The notes beneath the pieces are model-generated. The model did no database searches. It was not told where the DNA came from and saw only the letters and a list, made by a program, of their open reading frames with translations. Positions 10,881 to 22,331 of a stretch of 64,000 nt of DNA are shown here, piece by piece. Made by a program: the position numbers and the translations under genes. Position 1 is the first letter of the stretch. Each line of letters begins with the position of its first letter. This stretch comes from Dendrobium chrysotoxum (lineage: Eukaryota; Streptophyta; Magnoliopsida; Asparagales; Orchidaceae): positions 98,823,264 to 98,887,263 of the forward strand of contig CM034314.1 of NCBI GenBank assembly GCA_019925795.1, given 5' to 3'.

Positions 10881-11803
10881 TGTTGCGGGCTAGAATCTAC
10901 GCAGTAATAGAGTTAGAAATTTCCGTCTCAGTGTTGTACGGATATCTAGCACACAAATAGAAAATAAAAGAACACCATAATTTTTACGTGAAAAATCCTG
11001 AAAAGAGAAAAACCACAGGACCATGCCCAGTTGAAAGGATTCCACTAGTGTTTGCTTAGGTTAAAAGTGGTTGACTCGTCCCCGAAATTGAGGACTATTG
11101 GATTACAATAATCAACCATCAGGCTGAAAATCAATTACAAACGGAAGATCGGAAATCCGGCGACGTTGGGTGGTCGGGCGGAAATCCGGCGTCGGTCGAC
11201 TGTCGGGCAAAACTCCGACGTCGATCGGCTGTCGAGTAGAAATCCGGTGTCGGTTGGCTTCCGTGTGGAAGTCCGGCAGTGGTCAAGTCTGGTGGCAAGA
11301 GAGCTCTCTTCCTTCTCTTCTCTTCTTGTTTATGGTCCTCCCTCATGAGAAATGAGGGGTCTATTTATAATTTTCTGAGAGTGGCATAGCTTGCAAATAA
11401 GAGAAATATCAAGGATAAATTGGGAGTGGTTCAAATGAACGGCCGATATTGAATCCCTTGATAATGGGCTGTTTACTGGGAATTTGGATGTCTTAATGAT
11501 ATCAGAATTCGTTGATCTTAGACTCATTGGATTCGTCTCGTCAGCCGCTCGGTTAGACTATAAGCATGTCACGTTTGGAAATCGTTTGGTAATCCAAATT
11601 ATGGTTTTAACCATTCAAATGTGCTTCGAGTCTTTGATTTGGACTCATTTTGGTTCGGATTGAGTTGAATTTGTTGTCGATGGGTTCGTCTCTTCGAAAA
11701 GTTCAGTTCAACTATAAGTTTGCTGAAATTAGAGTTCAAATAGTCTTGAATTTAATTTTTGAAACTTCTAACTTGATTCTGCCTCGAGATTCTTGTCCTA
11801 TCA
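10881..11803 (-). mobile_element. LTR-X copy X2, antisense, short-array form (923 bp)
   Basis: Runs on the plus strand from TGTTGCGGGC to CCTATCA; its reverse complement begins TGATAGGACAAG and ends GCCCGCAACA. It is collinear with X1 but carries only about 130 bp of minisatellite (11155-11290). In sense it has U3, a TATA-type word near 11360 and the shared tail. No clear target duplication and no internal genes: a solo LTR. It lies just upstream of the proposed first exon of the SEC14-like gene. Confidence 0.75.
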
Positions 11804-11989
11804 AGATTATATATATATAATTTACTTTAAATTACTTAATATAAAAAATATATGCATATATGAATTTGTAAATAAATGTAATAAAATTTAAACAATTTAT
11901 TTCGTATTTCAGTTTCGCACTCTGGCTTCCACTTACCGTCTACAAAAGTAAGCAAGTAGCTCCACTTTTTATTGCAAATGGGAAGGTGG

Positions 11990-12378
11990 GTAGATCGGAC
12001 TGAATTCCCGTGAGAGAGAGAGAGCGCGAGAAGCTGGATGGCATTGTAACTTGGCTTGTTTCGCTTGGTTTCTGCCCCCCTTGGAAAGGAAAGAGGTGCA
12101 GACAACTCTGAGCATTTATTTCTCCCTCTTCATTGTCTGCTGACTCTGCGTCTCTTCCTTCTTCTTCTGCTACACAAAGCTTCTTGTACGTCTCTCTATC
12201 TCGTTGCATTTGTTCTCCGCAGGCACTGTATTCTCTTATAGTTTGTCTTCTACGCTATTTTCTGTTTTGTCTTCTTATTCGCCCTTTGGTGGTCCAGTAA
12301 AACTTTTGACTTTTGCTTTCTCTCTTCGTTGTCTGTTAACTCTACGCCTCTACCCTCTTCTTCTGCTACTGAAATCAG
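11990..12378 (+). other. Proposed 5' UTR exon of the SEC14-like gene
   Basis: Inference. The stretch is C/T-rich and leader-like, with a GAGAGAGAGAGA run near 12013 and no credible long coding frame. It ends in a good splice donor, CAG|GTAAATA, at 12378/12379. The coding start at 22269 is preceded by an acceptor-like CTTAG at 22247-22251, so an upstream non-coding exon is expected. The proposed leader intron (12379-22251) would hold G1, Y1 and repeat W1. An unrelated transcript is also possible. Confidence 0.4.
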
Positions 12379-12500
12379 GTAAATATATCTCATCGTCTCC
12401 ATTTGTCCTCCGCAGGATGTATTCTCTCACGGTTTGTCTTCTATATTGTCTTCAATTTTGTCGGTTTTTTTGGCCTCTGGGGTCCTGTACAGTGCTTTTC
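12112..12500 (+). repeat. Tandem duplication (~196-bp period) in the leader region
   Basis: Copy 1 begins with CTCTTCATTGTCTGCTGACTC and copy 2, about 196 bp on, with CTCTTCGTTGTCTGTTAACTC. Both continue through TTCTTCTGCTAC, CTCCGCAGG and GTTTGTCTTCTA. Divergence is around 15-20%. Only copy 2 keeps the GTAAAT donor; copy 1 reads GTACGT at the matching place. Confidence 0.75.
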
Positions 12501-13173
12501 GTATTATGGCATTTGCGAGATAAAATATATTTCTTTAACAGCAAAACAAATAACAAGTTTGTAATTACCAGGCTTTGAACTTTAATCTCGATCTGGAGGC
12601 GGAAAGTTGCAAACTTATTATTATTATTATTTTCTGTTGCATTAATGTGGTTTTCTTTTTCTTACCCTAATTTGTTTTTGCTTATTTGATGGAGAAATAC
12701 TTTCTACCAACGCCCAGAATTGAGGAATTCTATTTTCATGTGGGTAAGCTGATTATTGCGAGGGTTAATAGCTTTTGTATATTGAAATCGTCAAAATTAC
12801 TCCTTTTTAATGGTGATAATTTAATCTGCAATCGAATCTATATATAAGTATTGAACTGAATTTCGTCAATGTATCGGTGACAATTTAGTGAGGGTGATGA
12901 AACGGTTTCTGTTCACATTAAAAATAATCCTAATACAGGATCTTTCTGTTTAAACTTTGACAATTCTAAGCAGCCGTTACTTTTCAGATATTTTTGTAAC
13001 GGAAACTTCATGGGAATTCTGTGTGTGCTATGTTTAGCATCAAGCTCCTTGCAAAAAACCTTATCCCTATATCTAGTGTTGACTGTTGATAACTTGAAGC
13101 GGAAAATAAATTTCGACGCTTGCAGAAAATGTTTGTACCAGATAGGGCTCACTGGAGACGACTTAAAATTATG
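12501..13173 (+). other. Part of the proposed leader intron, no gene seen
   Basis: AT-rich, with an (ATT)n run near 12617. An acceptor-like TTGCAG at 13123-13128 is followed by a short ATG frame that the G1 insertion at 13174 interrupts. Nothing recognisable is encoded. Confidence 0.4.
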
Positions 13174-13505
13174 TGATGCACTCCAGGACCTGCAAGGGAA
13201 AAACAGACAAGCAAGCAAAGAACCGGAACAGGGAAAATATAGTAACGAGGCGTCTCCGGCCTGTAAGCTTAACTTGAAAATAAGCCAAGAGTTCAAAACA
13301 GCAAGACTGAGCTCCCCTCTACAAGCTTCCTCCTATATGATTTCTTTCTACCCGTAGCTATAACCATCTGTTGCTAAAAATAGTGTAACAAAAGAAAAAG
13401 GGATAATAGTACTAGGATAACCGAAATGGAACTAAGGTAGTGGAGGCTGAAAAAGTGATACGGTGTGCCTTAGTGAGAGCTGCTGTTATAAACGGCATTG
13501 CATCA
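13174..13505 (-). repeat. 3' LTR of G1
   Basis: 332 bp, TGATGCACTCC to GGCATTGCATCA on the plus strand. Five substitutions separate it from the other LTR at 18080-18411. Confidence 0.97.
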
Positions 13506-14642
13506 GTCCTCCCCGGCATCGGAAGAGCTCGACTCCGACGAGCTGACTATAATAACCGAAGCATCTGGAGGATGGTATGGCCAAATATCTGAAACATTGA
13601 AGGTGGGGGAAGTATTGTGACCGGCTGGTAGTTCAACGGTATAAGCATTGTCGTTGATTTTTGCAATGATTGGAACCGGACCAATCTTTTTGCGGCTGAG
13701 TTTGGTGTAGGTGCCGGGAGGGAAACGTTCGCGGCGCATGCGCACCATGACTAGATCGCCCACCTTGAACAGTTGCTGTCGACGATGTAGATCAGCTGCA
13801 GTCTTGTACTTCTGATTAGCCTTGGTTAATTGAGTGTGTACATCCGCAAGCATCTGAGAGTACTGACTGGTGAAGTTGGAAGCAGCTCCCGACTTGCATT
13901 TAGGTAGAACCGCTACATCTAAAGCCAGATTAGGGAGTTTAGTGTAAACAATGCTGAAGGGGGACTTACCGGTTGAGCGGTTCACCATAGAATTGTAAGC
14001 GAATTCAGCAGTACTCAGCATTTCTTCCCATTGTTTCGGGTAATCTTGCACCAAGCAGCGGAGCATGCTGCCCAACGTACGGTTGACCACCTCAGTCTGC
14101 CCATCGGACTGTGGGTGGTAAGCTGAGCTAAGTTGCAAATCTGTTCCCAAGCGTTTCCACAACTCCCGCCAAAAATGGCTTATAAATTTGACATCACGAT
14201 CGGAGGTGAGGCTCCTAGGAACACCATGTAGGCGTACAACTTGATGAAAAAAAAGGTGAGCAATGTGGAGGGCGTTCGCAGTTTTCTTACATGAGAGAAA
14301 GTGCGCCATTTTGGAGAATCGATCGACGACTACCATGATCGAATCATTACCTTTTCTCGTTCGGGGAAGACCAAGGACAAAATCCAAGTTGAGGTCTTCC
14401 CAAATGGAGTCTGGGACCGGTAAAGGGAGGTAGAGACCCGTATTTTGTGCGCCCCCTTTGTAGCCCTGGCAGACAGAGCAACGGTCCACAAAACGAAAGA
14501 CGTCGCGTCGGAGGCGAGGCCAATAGAAGCGGCATTTTAGCTGAGCTAAGGATTTTTCACGACCTGCATGAGCCGCAAGAGCACCACAATGTGCTTCTCG
14601 CACCAGATGTTGCCTCCATGAAGAAATTGGGATACATAACAA
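13503..14642 (-). pseudogene. G1 integrase, largely intact open frame
   Basis: About 379 codons open. An HHCC zinc-binding domain is visible (H..H in REAHCGALAAHAG, CxxC in DRCSVCQG), then the DDE core: first Asp in DLNLDFVLGLP, second in LTSDRDVKF, Glu after HPQSDGQTEVVNR. The GPY/F-like module (KIGPVPIIAKINDNAYTVEL) closes the protein, followed by a Ser/Asp/Glu-rich tail that stops just inside the 3' LTR border. Its N-terminal link to RNase H is broken by frameshifts. Confidence 0.92.
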
Positions 14643-14730
14643 ATTATTGTGAAAAAGAAAACCGTGACGAATGGAGTATCCAGAGACATTTTCCTGCTGT
14701 TGACACTTTCTCCAAATGTTAGAGAAATCA

Positions 14731-15771
14731 TCATCTGTGGCATAAAGTTCCTTTAGGCAAGATAAACCAGTAAGTTCGGTCTGGTAATTGAGTTAGCAGC
14801 ATGGATTTTCTGCTAAGTGCATCGGCTACCTTATTGTGTTGACCGGACTGGTGCTTGAGCACAAAAGAAAATTTTTGGAGGAAAGAGACCCAGCGGGCAT
14901 GCATTCTATTGATGTGCTTTTGGCTATTTATGAACTGGAGAGCTTGATTGTCAGTACAGATGACGAATTCTTGATGAAGAAGATAATGCTCCCACTGTTT
15001 AAGAGCACGAATGACCGAATAAAGCTCCTGTTCATATGCCGACCAACGTTGACGAGACAGGCAGAGCTTCTCGCTAAAGTAAGCAATTGGTCGGCCCTCC
15101 TGTGATAAAACTGCGCCAATGCCGACAGAAGATGCATCAGTTTCCATCATAAAGAGCTTAACAAAACTTGGTATTGCAAGCACAGGAGCAGAAGTAAGGG
15201 CCTGTTTGATCGAATCGAAGCTGTGTTGTTGCTGTTCGCCCCAGCTGAAGGTTTTGGCTTTCAAACAATCTGTGATAGGACTCATTATAATGCTGAACCC
15301 CTTAATGAACTTTCGATAGAAATTCGCTAGGCCATGGAAGCTCCGAATGTCAAAGAAGGAGGTTGGAGTAGGCCAATTGAGAATTACTGAAATTTTATCG
15401 GGATGCATCTCCACGCCTTGCTTGGAAACTATGAAGCCAAGAAACTGAACTTGCGGAGTAGCAAATTCACACTTTTGTAAATTGAGGAATAGTTTGTTTT
15501 CTTGCAGAATGAGAAAAATCTGTTTGAGGTGACCGCCATATTGTTCCATAGTAGTACTGTATACTAGAATGTCGTCAAAATAAGCGATGCAAAATTGGCC
15601 CCATACGTGTTTGAGGATATGTTGTATCATTCTCATAAAAGTGGAAGGTGCGTTGCATAAGCCAAACGGCATGACCCTCCATTTGTACAGTCCAAATGGG
15701 GTTTTGAAAGCTGTTTTCCATTCGTCGCCTGGACGAATTCGAATCTGGTGATACCCGCTTCGTAGATCCAA
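14731..15771 (-). pseudogene. G1 reverse transcriptase and RNase H
   Basis: The RT palm starts with [11 protein letters not shown] and has the catalytic YFDD box (near 15575-15590). RNase H follows with the [16 protein letters not shown] start motif, the YEQEL/E motif, the TDNQAL motif and the ADALSR end motif. The frame is shifted by one relative to gag-protease and is lost again at about 14770-14790 before integrase. Similar protein blocks, more decayed, occur in G2. Confidence 0.93.
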
Positions 15772-15779
15772 TTTGGAAA

Positions 15780-17149
15780 AATACTAATGCACCATTTAAT
15801 TTATCAAGCAACTCATCAATCCTTGGTACAGGAAAGCGATATTTCACCGTGATCTTATTTATAGCGCGACTATCAACACAGAGGCGCCATTCTTTGTTTT
15901 TCTTTGGTACAAGTAGGGTCGGGACTACGCACGGGCTGATACTAGTTTGGATCAACTGTTTGCGTAACAACTCGTCAATAATTGACTGCAAAATTTCATG
16001 CTCAGTGGGGTTAAGCCTACAATGAGGCAGATTTGGTAGCGTTGCATTAGGAAGCAGGTCAATTTGATGTTGAATAGTTCTTAAAGGAGGCAATGTGTCA
16101 GGAAGTTCCTTAGGGCAGATATCCTTGAACTCGGTGAGCAACTTGCGGACCTCATCAGGAATGGGAAGTTGCTGTGGGACGCCGCTATCTATAATCACAA
16201 GTGCCCAAATGGGATCTTTATTTTCCCAAGTTAGAAGTAAATTAGGACCTGAGACAATTTGCATTACAGTTGAAGGGGCAGTGCTTGGGGTTTGGGACTT
16301 GTCATCACGTGGCTTTGGCAAGAGTCGGAGTTGCTTGCCTTTCCAATCTAAAGTGTAGACGTTAGCTCTCCCATCATACATAACACCTGCGTCGAATTGC
16401 CACGGACGACCTAAGATTAGGTGGCACACGTCCATGTCCAAAACATCGCACAAAACGTCGCAGATATACTGCCGAACAATGGAGAAAGTCACTTGGCACA
16501 TGTCTGTTACTTGAATGTCAATACCTTTCCTTACCCAGCTGATTCTATAGGGCTGTGGGTTCTTTGTGGTTTTCAGTTGAAGAGCCTGAACAACCGATCG
16601 GGAAATAATATTCTCCGTACATCCACTATCAATTAAAAGGTCACAAACCTTGCCACGTATGGTGCACCTAGTTTTGAATATAGCATTGCGCTGTGAGGCA
16701 TTGTTTTGACGGGGTGCAATCAATAACTTTTCAATGACACAAATCAAGGGATCGCCATCATCCCCCTCAACGTCTTCGACAGCTAATTCATTCTCGTTGT
16801 CTGGCTGATCAAGTGCTTCACCTTGTTCATTTTCTAACAACTGAAGTTGCTGCCGTTGAGGGCATTCATTGGACTTATGGCCGGGTTGAAAACAACGGAA
16901 GCATTTTAACATCGCCGGCTTGGCATAGGGATTATTTGGAGCTAGTGTTTTTGATTTGGATTGAAACTTGGTCTCCGGAGTAGACCTAGAAGACTTTGGT
17001 GGATTGCTGGTTTGCCCATTGACTGGAGTAGTATTAGCAAATTTCACTTGGCTGGTGGTGCCTTTTCTAGAATCTGGGATTGATTCTGTTAGTTGCCGGT
17101 AAGGGTATTGAGGACGCGAAGATCGGCTCATTTGCATTTCAGCTTTCAA
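15780..17149 (-). pseudogene. G1 zinc knuckle, protease and start of reverse transcriptase
   Basis: Same frame as gag. In order: an intact CX2CX4HX4C zinc knuckle (CFRCFQPGHKSNEC, about 16885-16905), an aspartic protease with LIDSGCTENII (about 16620-16650), then the RT fingers with [14 protein letters not shown] and YRFPVPRIDELLD. Reading frame is lost at about 15777-15781, a run of five A on the plus strand where one extra base would explain the shift. Without the shift the frame would run straight into the next piece. Confidence 0.9.
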
Positions 17150-17179
17150 AGCAAAGTTGATTGCCTGAGATAAGGATCA

Positions 17180-18052
17180 AACATAATTTAATTCCAACTT
17201 GTCCTGAATATTATATTTTAGTCCACCAATGTACCGAGCCACCATTTGATTCATTGACTCATTCAAGTTATTGCATGAGCTGAGCCTATGGAACTCTTCT
17301 GTATAATCACTCATCGGTCTGTTGCCTTGCACACATTGCTGATACCTCATATAGAGAATTTGTTCCTAATCTGTTGGTAGAAATTGAGCATGCATGAGCT
17401 GCTTCATTCTCGCCCAACTGCGAACAGGACCCTTCGCTTTGCTCTGTCGCATTTGTAGTAATTGAGTCCACCAAGCACTAGCTCCACTCCTCAAGCGACA
17501 AGCGACATATTTCACCTGTTTGGAGGGCTCGATCTCCATGTAATCAAAAAAATTTTCAACAGCCCGTTCCCAATCCAAATAGTCCTCAATATGCAAATGT
17601 CCATCAAAGAAGGGTATATCCACCTTAACCTTGAACTCAGCTTGATTCCTCTGGGGAAAGTTATGTCTCCTGCGTCTGTAATTGCCCGGACCATGCTCAG
17701 CCCAATCGACATTGTCCTCTGAGTCACTTAAATTCTCTTCAGGTTGTCTGATCAGAAGGTCCTTTTCCGAATCGGATGCTTCGGGTGTTGGTTGCTGGAA
17801 TCGGCGCCACTGACGATCAAGGCCCACACCACGCCGATTCCCTGGAGCCAATGCAGGTGCCGGATCTCGACGAGGTTGGTGGGGTGTGTTCCTTGCATGT
17901 TGGAGATTAAACTCACGGTGCATGTCGATCGTAAGGCGTTGAAGATCGGCGGACAACGTCTCCAGTTGCCGCATGATTTTGGCTTGGTTTGCCCATAGTG
18001 CATCAATACTCCGAGCTTCATCGGAGGCTGGTTCTTTACCCTTGTCCGTCAT
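17180..18052 (-). pseudogene. G1 gag (capsid/nucleocapsid part), interrupted
   Basis: Start chosen at 18052, the first ATG after the primer-binding site; the open frame extending into the LTR is not expected to be translated. The capsid domain shows the pattern YLDWERAVENFFDYME and a Trp-Trp pair, typical of plant gypsy gag. A TAG at 17366-17368 ends it; the same frame continues beyond and is stopped again by TGA at 17177-17179, where the related element G2 has Trp. The zinc knuckle lies further on in the next piece. Confidence 0.9.
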
Positions 18053-18061
18053 GCCGCTTAG

Positions 18062-18079
18062 GTGGCTCTGATACCAACC
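18062..18079 (-). other. Primer-binding site of G1 (initiator tRNA-Met)
   Basis: On the minus strand the sequence just inside the 5' LTR reads GGTTGGTATCAGAGCCAC. TGGTATCAGAGC is complementary to the 3' end of plant initiator tRNA-Met, the usual gypsy/copia primer. Confidence 0.9.
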
Positions 18080-18411
18080 TGATGCACTCCAGGACCTGCA
18101 AGGGAAAAACAGACAAGCAAGCAAAGAACCGGAACAGGGAAAATATAGTAACGAGGCGTCTCCGGCCTGTAAGCTTAACTTGAAAATAAGCCAAGAGTTC
18201 AAAACAGCAAGACTGAGCTCCCCTCTACAAGCTTCCTCCTATATCATTTCTTTCTTCCCGTAGCTATAACCATCTGTTGCTAAAAATAGTGTAACAAAAG
18301 AAAAAGGGATAATAGTACTAGGATAACCGAAATGGAACTAAGGTAGTGGAGGTTGAAAAAGTGATACGGTGTGCCTCAGTGAGAGCTGCTGTTATAAACG
18401 GCACTGCATCA
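18080..18411 (-). repeat. 5' LTR of G1
   Basis: 332 bp, same termini as the partner LTR at 13174-13505. It is the 5' LTR because the primer-binding site abuts its left side on the minus strand. Confidence 0.97.
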
Positions 18412-18621
18412 TTATGCAAGATCCTGCCTATCTAAGACACGAATAAAACCTTTATTTCAATAAGCTGTCGAGTACAGGGATAGGGTAAAAAAAGAGGGAA
18501 AGTAAGAACTCCAACAAGAAAGAGAGAAAGAAGATATAGAGTTGAGCCGGGTAACTTGAAAAACTATTCGGACTTCTTGTAGGTAAAACCACTAGGGTGG
18601 GTGCTACTCTCGTAGAGCTTG

Positions 18622-20592
18622 TGATGAGGACATCCACTCTAGTTTTATTTTTATTTTATTATTTGATGTATTAGATTAATTTTAATGTTATTGTCTTTTC
18701 CAATTTTGCCCTTACTTAAGGGTTTAGACATATGTAAGCCCAAGGGGCATTTTAGTATTTTGATTGTCTCTTTGTTTTGGGCTATTTAAAGCCCTCCCCT
18801 CTCCTTTATGAGGGGATGATGATTATTGAAATGGAATTCAGCTTTGTTCAAAGATCTCTTGGTGAGTTCTAGTTTTGCTTTGATCTCTTTGTGAGTTCAT
18901 GAGAGGAGAGGGCCTAGGAGAGGCCAAACGCAATACCCATCAATCGGTGGAAGCGTCCCCGGTTCGTGGTTCACTCTTCCCTCATCTCTTCTTCCCCTCC
19001 TTTCCCATCCTTGCCGCCGGCCTAGATCCCTCCATCCATAAATCCACACAGCCGCCACCGTCCCCATCCCACAGCCGTCGAACCACCACCCGCCGCTCCA
19101 CTTCAAGACCCCAGCCGCCGACCTCCCCTCCCCCAGCCGCCTATGTCTCCTTCCCACCACCATACCGCCGGCCTCCCCTTCTCATGACCCATGGATTTTG
19201 AATTTCAAAATTCAACGCAATCATTAATTACTTTCCTAAAATAACTCCGCTTAAATTTGGAAAGTATTTAATTGAGATCAATCCTAGATTTGAATTTTAA
19301 ATACTTTCTTATTTGATGCCTTCATTTTGGGAACCCCAATCTCCTCAAATCTGATTTTAAAATCAGATTTATTCACCTAATCACATTGATTGCATGGGGA
19401 CCACATACATTGCATGTGGACATAATTTCCCCTCCCCTCCTTGGCCGGCCCTACCCCTTTCCTTTTGTTATTCCCTAATTAAATCCCTTTCTACCCAATC
19501 AAGCCCAATAACTCCACCATTCTGCCGCCCCCTTCCCTCTTCTTTACTTGGATTTTAAAATTCAAATACCTTCCCCAATTAATCTGAAATAAACTCAGAT
19601 TTCCGTTGAAGGGTTGTTCCCTAATTTAATTCTCCCCTAGTCCGTGATCTAGGGAGGAATTCCTGCCTTCACCCAGTAGCTGTCCATCCGTGATCTAGGG
19701 AGGAATTCCTGCCTTCACCCAGTAGTTGTCCAACTTCTGTGCTTCCACAAGGTGCTGTCCAAGACCTTACAGCAGAGTTCCTAGCTGTCCCACAGTCCAT
19801 AGCTTCCTGTTTTGCTGCCCAGATGCATCCCGCCAGCCGCCTGTGCCTTCAGATCTGAGAAATCAGCAATTCCATCCCGCTGAAATGCTGATTGAGTAAC
19901 CTCAATTGCTGTCCAGAGGAATTCCGGCTTGGGAAATCAACAATTTTGCTGTTATCAAACCTCCAATTGCTGTCCAGAGAAATTCCAGCAGCAGAAACAG
20001 CTGTTCTGCTGCTCCGAAGTTCTCCTGCTGCCGCCCCACTTTTCCAAACAGAATCCGGACCTTTGTCCAGAGGAATTTCGGTCACAAGCGACGACTGCCA
20101 GCTTGGGAAAACCTTCTATGTGCTGCATCCAAGTCCCAAACCAGGATTCGGTGAACTCTTTCCCTTATTCTTTTATTCTCCTAGTCGCATTCAATTGGGG
20201 AATTAATTGATTCACTGAAATTGTGTTAGTCCTATCCGCTACAGCCTAGTAAGATAGAGAGTTGAGTGAGGGACCCTTTGCCTAGTGACTAAATGGTTGA
20301 AAACCCTTCATGTATGGAACGTTAGGTTAAATTGATTTTGCGATCTTAATTTCTATGAATGTAATTTGGCCTAAACTTATTTTACCGCTCATTGTGTTGT
20401 ACTTCATCGTTCAAACTCACTTGAAGAATATAATTATTTTGTTCTCTAAATACTAAGCGTGCAAATTCATTAAGTATTTCATCCATTCATGTATTGTTCT
20501 ACATCAACTTGGAATGGAACTTTTCTTCTAGTTTGGAATTCAAGGAGCTTAGGATTGGTCTCTTTTCCCCCCTCCAGACATTGGGTGCATCA
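18622..20592 (+). mobile_element. LTR-Y copy Y1 (1971 bp), probably solo
   Basis: Begins TGATGAGGACATCCAC and ends GGTGCATCA; shares start, a TATTTAAA promoter word (18783-18790), a pyrimidine-rich leader and a CATCA terminus with Y2 at 23790-25557. Flanking words GCTTG (left) and AGTTTG (right) may be a decayed target duplication. Just after the end, TTTGGTAT resembles the start of an initiator-Met primer site, but no gag or pol follows. Either a solo LTR or the 5' LTR of a lost element. Confidence 0.65.
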
Positions 20593-22251
20593 AGTTTGGT
20601 ATGAATGTCCAATTCACCTTAGGTGGCGAGCTTAGCTGAACCACCACACGTCCTGCATTAGATTGTAACCATCTTGTAGAGGACATGAATGCATACCAAC
20701 CAAAAGAGTGTGTAATAACCATCAGGTTGAGGTCTTGCAAATGTAGTGCAGAGCCAACTAGACAAGGCAATTTGGTATCCAATACATCTCCATCTCATGG
20801 ACTCAAACCGTGCAAATTTTTTACACACACTATGTTTGCCTAATTATTGAACACTTTGGTCGTATGAGGCCAACTACATTGTGGGGGTACTAACTATTTG
20901 TGGAAGTTGGGAAGGGATCACTATTATGAACTGGAGCAATTGTTTAGGAGAAAATCATGAGGGAGTGAGGCTGAACGGAGAATGTTGTGATGGCATCGAA
21001 CTTCGATGTTGTGATGATATCGGGTGTTATTGTGAAACCCTAATTGCCAGAGAGAAATGAAAATGTGAATGTTTGGAGAATAGATTATTGAGTGCGGGTG
21101 ATTGATTTGGGGATGTGGAGAGGAAATAAGAAATTTAATTTTTATGTTTTGTATAAATAAAAATTTGAAATACAAGAATTATGTTTGAAAGAGTTTTTTC
21201 ATAGAATTTTTAAGATGCACGTGTTTGACACGTATGACCAATTTATGTTTAATATTTTTTAATCAAACACATCTTCGGTGTCTTCGACACGTGTCGGAGG
21301 CTTGTTGAACGCGTGTTGTGCCCAATACGTGTCAGAAAATGTATACCTTTTTGAGAAGAAGTATTGATATATCATGTTATAGACACCTAAAGTTAACTTC
21401 ATGTAAAGATAATGATCCTTTAATTCTTAATGATTTGACATCAGATGATGAATAGGCGATTAACCAAGATGAAAATGTAATGAAAGTGCTGTTAGACCTG
21501 ATGATAATGAAAATATTGATACTTGGGTTATTAATGCAGTATAAATTAATGGAAGTTTGCAAAGATATACCAAATGCAAACAAGGTCAAACATCAAATAC
21601 CTTGAAAGGTTGGTGAAGTATATTCATTATGAAATATATAATAAATTGTTATTTAATGATTCCTTATTTTGAGTCTACTTATTATAATAATCTTATTACA
21701 GGAAATAAAAAAGTTATAGTGTTGGATGAAGAAGTATATTAATGGGATGATTCGCATGAGGGTGATGGGGAGGATGATAGAGCTATTAGATGTCCCGATG
21801 GTTCTTTAAACGATGCTGCTAGTGCTGGTGATAATGATGATGTTGATTTTTAGGGCATAAAAATCTTGACTTAGGGCTTTGAAAGACTTTATTTAAAATC
21901 TACATCTATCCTATATTACTAGTTTTTATATTTTATGAACTAGGAACTTCTATTCGCTACTTCAAGTGATTTATTATTATGTGTCTTTTACGAATTAAGG
22001 TTGTGTTTTTTATGAACTTTGTTTGTTTTTTAATTTTTATAATTTGTGACTTCTTTTTGTTTTTAATTCAAAACTTACACCTCTATTCAATTTGAAGCTT
22101 ATGTTTTGATTCACCTGAGGAAATCACCTCGATTCCTGACAGTTTTTTGAAGTTTTGCTTCCATCTCAATCATGTCAACTAAAATAATTTCACTATGTTT
22201 TCCATTTTTTGGTATTATATTTGTTACGTTGAATTGTTTTCTTGATCTTAG
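20593..22251 (+). other. Rest of the proposed leader intron; repeat W1 at 21190-21390
   Basis: No intact gene. A segment at about 21190-21390, rich in ACACGTGTC-type words, is repeated at 30085-30239 (W2). From 21700 to 21850 the plus strand hints at an acidic Asp/Glu-rich coding remnant with stops, possibly a transposase tail, but I cannot assign it. Confidence 0.4.
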
Positions 22252-22268
22252 TTCAGAAAACAAGCACC

Positions 22269-22331
22269 ATGTTTCGTAGAAAGCAACACTCTCATACCGA
22301 AGAGAATGATGGCACGCACCAAGAAGCAAAG
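22269..22331 (+). CDS. Exon 1 of the SEC14-like gene (start codon exon, 21 codons)
   Basis: Encodes [20 protein letters not shown] plus Lys. ATG context is ACCATGT. Donor AAG|GTACAT follows. It joins in phase with exon 2 at 31691 ([10 protein letters not shown]), as in plant SEC14 relatives where a short basic/polar start precedes that motif. The acceptor-like CTTAG at 22247-22251 implies a spliced leader. Confidence 0.85.

Larger units (their letters stand above)
13174..18411 (-). mobile_element. Ty3/gypsy LTR retrotransposon G1, complete with both LTRs
   Basis: 5238-bp element flanked by the perfect 5-bp duplication TTATG (13169-13173 and 18412-18416). Two 332-bp LTRs differ at 5 positions, so the insertion is recent. 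Antisense to the window: primer-binding site next to the right LTR, then gag, protease, RT, RNase H and integrase, then a G-rich polypurine tract (GGGGAGGAC) before the left LTR. The order RT-RH-IN defines Ty3/gypsy. The integrase C terminus shows no obvious chromodomain; integrase motifs resemble the chromovirus/CRM side of the family, a tentative placement. Two in-frame stops and several frameshifts make it non-autonomous. Confidence 0.97.

Noticed and set aside
12204..12578. 124-codon open frame as a protein gene
   Set aside because: It overlaps the tandem duplication and splice-like signals, is Leu/Phe/Ser-rich from C/T-rich DNA, and resembles no family.
17366..18202. gag starting inside the LTR
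   Set aside because: The upstream ATG lies in the LTR and the frame crosses the primer-binding site; the ATG at 18052 is the expected start.
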